From contig JAEYZV010000224.1 of assembly GCA_023427865.1 (NCBI GenBank), forward strand, positions 1 through 21,423: a stretch of DNA of 21,423 nt, read 5' to 3'. Positions 13,890 to 20,140 of this stretch are shown here, one piece after another (the stretch's first letter is position 1; each line of letters begins with the position of its first letter). The notes under the pieces are model-generated. The model was not told the DNA's origin. It did not search any database and saw nothing but the letters and a program-made list of their open reading frames with translations. The DNA is from Acidobacteriota bacterium. GTDB lineage: Bacteria > Acidobacteriota > Vicinamibacteria > Vicinamibacterales > Vicinamibacteraceae. The translations under genes were made by a program, and so were the position numbers.

Positions 13890-16800
13890 ATGACACTGCG
13901 CATGTCCCGACACGCTTCCCGAGCACGACGCCCGCAAGCCCTGCTGACCGTCGCACTGGGCGTCGTGCTGGCGCTGGCCTCTCTGCACGCCGGCGCCCGA
14001 CACCAGAGCGGCAAGGCCCAGGCCCCCGAGACGAACTCCGAAGGCCGAAGGCCGAATGACGAAGGCCGTCCCCTGAGGGTGCTGTTCCTCGGCCACACGA
14101 GCACGCATCACCCGTCGATGACGTTGATGCCGATCCTGGCGGCGCCGCTCGCGCGCAAGGGGATCCAGCTGACTCACGTGGCAACGCCGGACGAGGCGTT
14201 GCGGCCGGAGGTGCTGGCGCGCTACGACGCGCTGATGATCTACGCCAACCACAAGACGCTGACCGAGGCGCAGGAAGAGGCGCTCGTCGCGTTCGTCGAA
14301 GGCGGCAAGGGGCTCGTGGCGCTGCACTGCGCCTCGGCGATGTTCACGGAGGCACCTCGCTACATCCCGCTCGTCGGCGGCGAGTTCCACACCCACGGCA
14401 CCGGCGAGTTCAGTGCCGAGATCGTCCAGCCGGATCATCCGGTGGTGCGGGGACTGAAGCCGTTCGCCACCTGGGACGAGACCTACGTCCACACGCGACA
14501 CAACGCCTCGAACCGCACGGTGCTGATGGAGCGCGTCCACGAGAAGGGGCGCGAGCCATATACGTGGGTCCGAACGCAGGGCAAGGGCCGCGTCTTCTAC
14601 ACCGCGCTCGGGCACGACGAACGGACGTGGCGCAACCCTGGCTTCCAGCAGCTCGTCGAGCAAGGCACGTCGTGGGCGGTGGCCGAGGACGCTCGTCAGG
14701 CCTGGCAGCGGCTGAAGATGCCCGCGGTCGTCTATCTCGACGGCTTCAACGTGCCCAACTACGAGAGGCGCGACCCCGCGCCGAAATACCAGATGCCGTT
14801 CGCGGCGGCCGACTCGATGAAGTTCATCTCCGTGCCGGCGGAGTTCGAGCTGCAGCTCTTCGCGCAGGAGCCCGACATCGTCAAGCCGATCACCTTCTCG
14901 TTCGACGCGCGCGGGCGCCTCTGGGTGATCGAGGCGATCGACTACCCCAACCTCGTCCTGCGCGGCGAGCCAGGCGCCGATCGAATAAAGATCCTCGAGG
15001 ACACCGATGGCGATGGCCGTGCGGACAAGACCACCGTCTTCGCCGACCGGCTCAACCTCGCGTCGAGCCTCGTCCACGTCAAGGGCGGCGTGATCGTCGC
15101 GGCCGCACCGCACATGCTGCTGCTCGAGGACACGGACGGCGACGACAGGGCCGACACGCGTACCGTGCTCAGCACCGGCTGGGGCATCAGCGACAGCCAT
15201 GCCGGGCCGTCGAACCTGCTCTACGGTCCCGACAACTACATCTGGGGCACGGTCGGGTACGCGGGCTTCGAGGGCGAGATGAACGGCAGGCCGATGAAGT
15301 TCTCGCAGGGTGTCTACCGTTTCAGGCCCGACGGATCCGACTTCGAGTTCGTCACCGGCTCGACCAACAACACGTGGGGACTCGGGTTCTCGGAAACGTT
15401 CGACGTGTTCGGATCCACCGCCAACAACGACCCCAGCTTCTACGTCGCGATCCCGAACCGTTTCTTCGAGCGCGTGCCCGGGCTGAGCACGGGCGGGCGG
15501 CCCGCGAGCGGCCCCGGGTACCAGAGCCTCGCGCAGTTCTACAACGCGCACTTCATCACGCCGTACATCCGGCAGGTGGACGTCCACGGCGGCTACACGG
15601 CCGCGGCGGGCCATCAGCTCTACACCGCGCGGTCGTTTCCGAAGGCGTACTGGAACCGCATGGCGTTCATCACCGAACCGACGGCGCACATCGTCGGCCA
15701 GGGTGTGCTGGAGAAGGACGGCGCGGGCTTCGTGACGCGCGACGGCTACAACCTGCTCGCCGGCGCCGAGGAGTGGGTGGCTCCGGTCCACGCGCAGGTC
15801 GGTCCCGACGGCGCCGTGTGGGTGGCCGACTGGTACAACTTCATCTCGCAACACAACCCGACGCCGCCCGGGTACAGCAATGGCCCGGGCAACGCGTACG
15901 AGACGTCGATGCGCGACCGCCATCGTGGCCGCATCTACCGCGTCGTGTACAAGGGGACGCCGTCGGTAGGGCCCGCTGTCCCAGCGGAGCCTTCGCGATC
16001 GGACGGTCAGTCGTCGGCCCGGCTGGGACAGCCGGCCCTACCGGTGAAGCCGGCCCTACCGGTGAAGCCGACCCTGCCGGTGAAGCCGGCCCTACCGGTG
16101 AAGCCGACCCTGCCGAACCTCGTGGCCGCGCTCGCGTCCGACAACATGCTGTGGCGTCTCCATGCGCAGCGGCTGCTCGTCGAGCGCGGGCAACTGGACG
16201 TCGTCCCCGCCCTCGTCGCGCTCGTGCGCGCCCCCGCGATCGACGAGATCGGCCTGCACGGCGGGGCGCTGCACGCGATCTGGACACTCGATGGACTGGG
16301 TGCGACGCGCGAGCTCACGAGCGAAGCCGGGCGCGCCGTTGTCGCGGCACTGAAACACCCGGCTGCCGGTGTCCGCAAGGCCGCGGCGACGGTCGTGTCG
16401 GCGAGGCCGGGCGGCGGGCAGGCCATCCTCGACGCGGGACTGCTCGCCGACCCCGACCTGCACACGCGGCTCGCCGCGGTGCTCGCCCTGGCCGACGCCG
16501 CCTCGTCGCCGGCGATTGGAAAGGCGCTGTACGCAGCGAGCCTTCAGCCGGTCAACACCTCCGACCGCTGGCTGAGTCGCGCCTTGTACGTTGCCGCACA
16601 TCGGCACACGGCGTCGTTCCTGACCGAGTACCGCGCCGACCCGAACGCAGTGCCCGTGACCGGACTCCCACTCGCCTTGCGCCTCGGCAACAACCGTCCG
16701 GACTGGCGCGTCCCCGCGCCGGCGGCGGTCGCGTCGAATTGGAAGGACATGGACGTGCCCGGCAACTGGGAGGCGCGAGGCCTGCCGGACTTCGACGGCG

Positions 16801-17630
16801 TGGTGTGGTTCACGCGCACGCTGCACGTCGCTTCGCCGGAGCCTGCGACCCTGAGCTTCGGCCGCATCTCGCAAGCCGCCGAGATCTGGGTGAACGGCCA
16901 CGCCGTGCCGGCGCCGCCACGCGACACGTCGCCACAACCCGGGCCGCCGGTGTTCACCGTGCCCGACGGCGCACTGAAGGCAGGCGCCAACACGCTCACG
17001 CTGCGCATCCAGAACTACCGTGGGAACGGCGGGTTCACGAGCCCGCCGGAACTGCTGTTCGTCCAGGCAGGCGGCACGAAGCAGTCGCTGGCCGGCGCCT
17101 GGAAGTACCGCGTGGAACGGCAGACGAATGCCAGGACGCTGTACGACACCCCGGGCCAACTCGCCGCGCACCTCGCGTACGCGACGAGCGCCGAGGCGGC
17201 CGGCGGTTCGACTGCCGGTGCGGCTGGTGCCCCCGGGAAGCTGCCGACGCCGGACGTGACGATTGCGCTGAGTGTAGTGCCCGGGCAGATGGCGTTCGAC
17301 AGGAAGGCGCTGAGCGTCGGCCCTCGTCAACTCGTGCAGCTGGTCTTCGCCAATCCGGACGTCATGCAGCACAATTTCATCCTCGGCACCCGCGGGTCGC
17401 TCGAGCAGATCGGCGCGGCCGCCGACCTGATGCTGACCAGCGGTGACGCCGTCGCGCAGCAGTACGTGCCCCAGTCGCCGCTGATCCTGTTCGCCAGCCC
17501 GCTCGTCGATCCCGGGCAGACGGTGACCGTGCAGTTCCGCGCGCCGACGCAGGCCGGCGACTACCCGTTCGTGTGCACGTTCCCAGGGCACTGGCGGCTG
17601 ATGAACGGCATCCTGACGGTACGCCCCTGA
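13890..17630 (+). CDS. Exported ThuA / PVC-type dehydrogenase / jelly-roll / cupredoxin fusion
   Basis: A 1246-residue exported protein, probably a sugar oxidoreductase. ATG 13890 opens a signal peptide (arginine-rich start, LLTVALGVVLALASLHAGA). Domains in order: ThuA glutamine-amidotransferase-like fold (about 63-275, RVLFLGHTSTHHP, FHTHG, TALGHD); PVC-type membrane-bound dehydrogenase N-terminal beta-propeller (310-690) with two EF-hand-like loops DTDGDGRAD and DTDGDDRAD; a linker holding an in-frame repeat insert (about 692-742); HEAT-like helices (745-910); a galactose-binding-type jelly roll (about 937-1075, MDVPGNWEARGLPDFDGVVW, ISQAAEIWVNGH); and a C-terminal azurin/auracyanin-like cupredoxin (about 1120-1246) with copper ligands H1161, C1229, H1234 and M1238. 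Relatives often end in a CxxCH cytochrome c domain; none is present, so the cupredoxin may take electrons instead. Substrate unknown. The SDR and isomerase follow downstream. Confidence 0.88.
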   Translation: MTLRMSRHASRARRPQALLTVALGVVLALASLHAGARHQSGKAQAPETNSEGRRPNDEGRPLRVLFLGHTSTHHPSMTLMPILAAPLARKGIQLTHVATPDEALRPEVLARYDALMIYANHKTLTEAQEEALVAFVEGGKGLVALHCASAMFTEAPRYIPLVGGEFHTHGTGEFSAEIVQPDHPVVRGLKPFATWDETYVHTRHNASNRTVLMERVHEKGREPYTWVRTQGKGRVFYTALGHDERTWRNPGFQQLVEQGTSWAVAEDARQAWQRLKMPAVVYLDGFNVPNYERRDPAPKYQMPFAAADSMKFISVPAEFELQLFAQEPDIVKPITFSFDARGRLWVIEAIDYPNLVLRGEPGADRIKILEDTDGDGRADKTTVFADRLNLASSLVHVKGGVIVAAAPHMLLLEDTDGDDRADTRTVLSTGWGISDSHAGPSNLLYGPDNYIWGTVGYAGFEGEMNGRPMKFSQGVYRFRPDGSDFEFVTGSTNNTWGLGFSETFDVFGSTANNDPSFYVAIPNRFFERVPGLSTGGRPASGPGYQSLAQFYNAHFITPYIRQVDVHGGYTAAAGHQLYTARSFPKAYWNRMAFITEPTAHIVGQGVLEKDGAGFVTRDGYNLLAGAEEWVAPVHAQVGPDGAVWVADWYNFISQHNPTPPGYSNGPGNAYETSMRDRHRGRIYRVVYKGTPSVGPAVPAEPSRSDGQSSARLGQPALPVKPALPVKPTLPVKPALPVKPTLPNLVAALASDNMLWRLHAQRLLVERGQLDVVPALVALVRAPAIDEIGLHGGALHAIWTLDGLGATRELTSEAGRAVVAALKHPAAGVRKAAATVVSARPGGGQAILDAGLLADPDLHTRLAAVLALADAASSPAIGKALYAASLQPVNTSDRWLSRALYVAAHRHTASFLTEYRADPNAVPVTGLPLALRLGNNRPDWRVPAPAAVASNWKDMDVPGNWEARGLPDFDGVVWFTRTLHVASPEPATLSFGRISQAAEIWVNGHAVPAPPRDTSPQPGPPVFTVPDGALKAGANTLTLRIQNYRGNGGFTSPPELLFVQAGGTKQSLAGAWKYRVERQTNARTLYDTPGQLAAHLAYATSAEAAGGSTAGAAGAPGKLPTPDVTIALSVVPGQMAFDRKALSVGPRQLVQLVFANPDVMQHNFILGTRGSLEQIGAAADLMLTSGDAVAQQYVPQSPLILFASPLVDPGQTVTVQFRAPTQAGDYPFVCTFPGHWRLMNGILTVRP
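14038..14065. repeat. Four tandem heptamers in the dehydrogenase N-terminal linker
   Basis: ccgaagg, ccgaagg, ccgaatg, acgaagg occur in tandem just after the signal peptide and encode a polar SEGRRPNDEGR linker. Four 7-bp units shift the frame by one base overall, so the reading frame depends on unit number. Confidence 0.8.
15965..16042. repeat. Inverted REP-like pair inside the dehydrogenase gene
   Basis: The left arm (15965-15986, starting ggtagggcccgctgtccc) is the reverse complement, at about 20 of 22 positions, of the right arm (16021-16042), with a 34-base spacer. The pair can fold into a long hairpin and looks like a REP doublet (REPIN). It is read through in frame, encoding a Pro/Ser/Ala-rich linker (VGPAVPAEPSRSDGQSSARL). 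Confidence 0.8.
16032..16115. repeat. 18-bp minisatellite encoding PALPVK/PTLPVK
   Basis: Four full 18-base units (16032-16049, 16050-16067, 16068-16085, 16086-16103) and a 12-base partial unit. The unit ccggccctaccggtgaag starts with the last bases of the REP-like right arm, so the minisatellite seems to have grown from that repeat. Units 3 and the partial share the variant gaccctg. Because 18 is a multiple of three, expansion keeps the frame and adds six residues per unit. Confidence 0.92.
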
Positions 17631-17641
17631 CACCATCCGCC

Positions 17642-17647
17642 TACAAT
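17642..17647 (+). promoter_or_regulatory. Putative -10 element for SDR gene
   Basis: TACAAT (5 of 6 to TATAAT) lies 12 bases after the dehydrogenase stop and 54 bases before the chosen GTG. No standard -35 is present at 16-18 bases. It suggests the SDR may have its own promoter in addition to read-through. Confidence 0.35.
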
Positions 17648-17701
17648 CCTGCCCATGACTGGCTTGGAGACACCTGCACGTCGACGGGGGAGCATGCGGC
17701 C

Positions 17702-18463
17702 GTGACCGACCTGCGCGATCGCATCGTCCTGATCACCGGTGCCTCGACAGGTATCGGGGCGGCGGCAGCGCTGGCCTTCGCGCGGGCGGGCGCCAGGCTG
17801 GCGCTGCACTACAACGCGAGCGTCGCCGCGGCACACGCGGTGGCGAGCGCGGCTGAGGCGCTGGGTGCCGAGACCCTGCTCACGCAGGGCGACCTCGGGC
17901 AATCGGCGTCGGTCCCCCGCATCGTCGCCGAGACGATGGCGCGGTTCGGCCGCATCGACGTGCTGATCAACAACGCGGGCGGGATGCTGGGCCGCAGGAG
18001 CATCGCCGAGTACTCGGAGGCGCACCTGCAGGAGGTGCTGGCGCTCAACGTCACGCAGGTGGTCATGTTCGTGCACGAAGTCGCACCGATCATGCGGCGC
18101 CAGGGTGGCGGCGCGATCATCAACGTCAGCTCGATCGCGGCGCGCACCGGTGGCGCTGGTGGCGCGGTCCTCTACGGCGCGGCCAAGGGCTTCATCTCCA
18201 CCGCCACGCACGGCTGGGCGCGCGAACTCGCCGCCGACAACATCCGCGTCAATGCGGTCTCGCCCGGCGTGGTCACCACGCCCTTCCACGAGCGCTACTC
18301 GACGCCGGCGCAGCTGGAGGCGATGCGGGCGACGGTCCCGCTCGGGCGCCTGGGTACGGCCGACGAGTGTGCCGGCACTTTCCTGTACCTCGCCTCGGAG
18401 GAGCTGTCCGGATACGTCACCGGGCAGGTCGTGGAGGTGAACGGCGGGCAGTACATGCCGTAG
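17702..18463 (+). CDS. Short-chain dehydrogenase/reductase (classical SDR)
   Basis: A 253-residue soluble NAD(P)-dependent oxidoreductase. The GTG at 17702 is chosen because it puts DRIVLITGASTGIG at the usual N-terminal position and GGGGGAG lies about 9 bases upstream. Motifs: cofactor glycines T12-G-A-S-T-G-I-G19, NNAG at 90-93, structural N116, catalytic S143/S144, Y158 and K162 (Y-G-A-A-K), and the late PGVVTTPF segment. The C-terminus ends with the common GQVVEVNGGQYMP. It resembles 3-oxoacyl-ACP-reductase-like or sugar-alcohol SDRs, which cannot be separated by motif. Its place between an exported dehydrogenase and an isomerase-like protein suggests oxidation or reduction of a sugar derivative in the cytoplasm. 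Family certain; substrate unknown. Confidence 0.9.
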   Translation: MTDLRDRIVLITGASTGIGAAAALAFARAGARLALHYNASVAAAHAVASAAEALGAETLLTQGDLGQSASVPRIVAETMARFGRIDVLINNAGGMLGRRSIAEYSEAHLQEVLALNVTQVVMFVHEVAPIMRRQGGGAIINVSSIAARTGGAGGAVLYGAAKGFISTATHGWARELAADNIRVNAVSPGVVTTPFHERYSTPAQLEAMRATVPLGRLGTADECAGTFLYLASEELSGYVTGQVVEVNGGQYMP

Positions 18464-18522
18464 GTAGGGCCCGCTCTCCAAGCGTGGCCATCCGCGGTAG
18501 GGCCCGATCTCCGAGCATGGCC
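18463..18522. repeat. Two direct REP-like copies between SDR and isomerase genes
   Basis: Copies at 18463-18489 and 18496-18522 are direct repeats with a 33-bp period, both opening ggtagggcccg and ending ggcc. The first begins at the last base of the SDR stop codon. They are in the orientation opposite to the blocks at 13854 and 16021. Confidence 0.85.
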
Positions 18523-18556
18523 CGTGATTGCGCGCCAACCGCCAGACGGCTGCAGG

Positions 18557-18562
18557 TAGAAT
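18557..18562 (+). promoter_or_regulatory. Putative -10 element for isomerase-like gene
   Basis: TAGAAT (5 of 6 to TATAAT) lies 30 bases before the ATG at 18593, with a GGAGGA ribosome binding site between. No good -35 at normal spacing (nearest TTG-containing hexamer is 23 bases away). Confidence 0.35.
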
Positions 18563-18592
18563 GGCGTTCTCTCGTTCCGTTGGAGGAATTCC

Positions 18593-19579
18593 ATGGGTGT
18601 CACCCGCCGTGAGTTCGGCAAGCTGGCGATGGCTACGGTTCCAGGTGCGCTGATCGGCGATCGGGCGCTGGCCAGTGTCCAGGCGACACGACCGAACTCG
18701 ACGATCAATGGCGTCCGGATCGGCGTCATCACCTACAGCTACCGCGCGATGCCCGAACAGAGTGCCGATGCGGTGCTGCGGTACGTCCTCGACTCCGGCA
18801 TCAGCGCCGTGGAGTTGATGGGGAACTCGATCGAGGCCTACGCGGGCGCCCCCGCCATGCCGAGGCGGCCGGCAGGCGCCGCAGGCCCTGGTGCCGCCGG
18901 CGGCAGGCGACCACCGACGCCCGAGGAGATCGCGGCACGCGACAAGTACGCGGCCGACCTCAAGGCGTGGCGGCTGTCGCAGTCGATGGACAGGTTCAAG
19001 GCGCTGCGCAGGTTGTACGACGACGCGGGCGTCACCATCTACGCGACGAAGATGCTGTCGGCCTCCATGTCGGACGAGGAGTTCGAGTACGTGTTCGACG
19101 TCGCCGAGGCGCTCGGCGCCACGCACACGACCCTGGAACTCGTGACCGACCGCGCGGCCCTGAAGCGTATCGGCGACTATGCACTGAAGCGGAAGATCTA
19201 CGCCGCGTACCACACGCACCTGCAGGGCACGCTCACGGCGTTCGACGAGGCGTTCGCGGTGTCCAAGGGCAACATGGCCAACGTCGACTTCGGGCACTAC
19301 GTGGCGGCCGGCAGCGGCGACCCGGTGGTCTTCCTCGAGAAGTTCCACGACCGCATCAGCAGCTTCCATTTGAAGGACCGCAAGTCGAAGGAGAACGGCG
19401 GCGCCAACGTCCCCTGGGGCGAGGGCGACACGCCGATCGGCCGCATCCTGCAGTCGGTGCAGAAGCACGGGTACCGGATGCCGGCCACCATCGAGATGGA
19501 GTACGAGGTGCCGCAGGGATCGACGCCGGTGGCCGAAGTGCGCAAGTGCGTCGACTTCTGCCGCCGCTCGCTCACCTGA
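18593..19579 (+). CDS. Tat-exported sugar-phosphate isomerase/epimerase-like TIM barrel
   Basis: A 328-residue protein with GGAGGA before the ATG. The N-terminus MGVTRREFGKLAMATVPGAL is a twin-arginine signal (T-R-R-E-F), so the folded protein is probably exported. The body is the xylose-isomerase-like/AP-endonuclease-2 TIM barrel: VRIGVITYSYR, then GISAVELMGNSIEAY, TTLELVTD, IYAAYHTHLQG, NVDFGHYVAAG, SSFHLKDRK and ATIEMEYE. These supply the usual metal ligands (Glu in TLELV, His in THLQ or FHLK, Asp in VDFG and Glu in IEMEYE). An Ala/Gly/Pro/Arg-rich insert lies at about 84-107. Family members of this type in Acidobacteriota and Planctomycetota often sit with ThuA-type and PVC-type genes, here just upstream, which suggests periplasmic processing of oxidised (for example 3-keto) sugars. 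The reaction is an inference. Confidence 0.88.
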   Translation: MGVTRREFGKLAMATVPGALIGDRALASVQATRPNSTINGVRIGVITYSYRAMPEQSADAVLRYVLDSGISAVELMGNSIEAYAGAPAMPRRPAGAAGPGAAGGRRPPTPEEIAARDKYAADLKAWRLSQSMDRFKALRRLYDDAGVTIYATKMLSASMSDEEFEYVFDVAEALGATHTTLELVTDRAALKRIGDYALKRKIYAAYHTHLQGTLTAFDEAFAVSKGNMANVDFGHYVAAGSGDPVVFLEKFHDRISSFHLKDRKSKENGGANVPWGEGDTPIGRILQSVQKHGYRMPATIEMEYEVPQGSTPVAEVRKCVDFCRRSLT

Positions 19580-19607
19580 GTAGAGGCACGCAGGTCCTGA
19601 GCGACGA

Positions 19608-19633
19608 GCGCACGTCGGCTTGCCGACGTGCGC
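19608..19633 (+). terminator. Perfect 12-bp hairpin before zinc-ribbon gene
   Basis: gcgcacgtcggc at 19608-19619 is exactly complementary to gccgacgtgcgc at 19622-19633, separated by only tt (in practice an 11-bp stem with a 4-base loop). There is no T-run after it; instead the GAGGAG ribosome binding site of the next gene starts at 19634. It could end the isomerase transcript, stabilise an mRNA end, or act as a dyad operator. Its function is not settled. Confidence 0.6.
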
Positions 19634-19645
19634 GAGGAGTCAAGG

Positions 19646-20107
19646 GTGTCCGAACGCAAGTACCGCCAGCGCGGCTACCAGGACGACGATCGCGACCGGA
19701 ACCGGCCGCCCGACCGCGAACGTCGGCCCGCGCCGACGCCCGGCGCGCCGGCCGCCACACGACGGTTGTCCTCGGAAGGCGCACGCAACCCGAACCTCAT
19801 GGGCTACCGCGAGGTCGTCAAGTGCGCGCGCTGCGGGGCGCCGGTCGACGCGGCGATCGTGTCGCTCAGCACGTGTGCCAGGTGCGGCCAGGCGCTGCAC
19901 GCGTGCATCCAGTGCGCGCACTTCGACACGAGCGCGACGTTCGAGTGCTCGCAGAAAATCGCGGCGCGCGTCTCGCCGAAGGATGCCGCCAACGGCTGCA
20001 CGCTCTTCACCGTGAGGGCGTCGTGGGAACGCGAGACGTCCTCGTCGGCCGCGCCCTCGACCGAGTCGAGCGCGAAGAAGGCCTTCGACGACCTGTTCAA
20101 GCTCTAG
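19646..20107 (+). CDS. Eight-cysteine zinc-ribbon protein of unknown function
   Basis: A 153-residue protein starting at the GTG at 19646, placed 6 bases after GAGGAG. The first 50 residues are highly charged and disordered (ERKYRQRGYQDDDRDRNRPP). The centre has cysteines at 60, 63, 77, 80, 87, 90, 101 and 118: C-A-R-C, C-A-R-C and C-I-Q-C pairs plus two single cysteines, enough for two zinc sites of ribbon type. The C-terminus is Ser/Ala/Glu-rich and ends with KKAFDDLFKL, a possible short docking helix. I do not recognise a named family. It lies 33 bp before the helicase gene on the same strand, so the two may be co-transcribed, and it might bind RNA, DNA or a polymerase-associated protein. 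Confidence 0.8.
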   Translation: MSERKYRQRGYQDDDRDRNRPPDRERRPAPTPGAPAATRRLSSEGARNPNLMGYREVVKCARCGAPVDAAIVSLSTCARCGQALHACIQCAHFDTSATFECSQKIAARVSPKDAANGCTLFTVRASWERETSSSAAPSTESSAKKAFDDLFKL

Positions 20108-20140
20108 GGTCGCGCCTCGCCAGCACCTCACTCGCCGCGG

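Noticed and set aside
13626..15923. Very long minus-strand open frames opposite the dehydrogenase fusion (765 residues and others).
   Set aside because: They mirror the codon bias of the plus-strand gene, which has clear domains; no independent motif or ribosome binding site.
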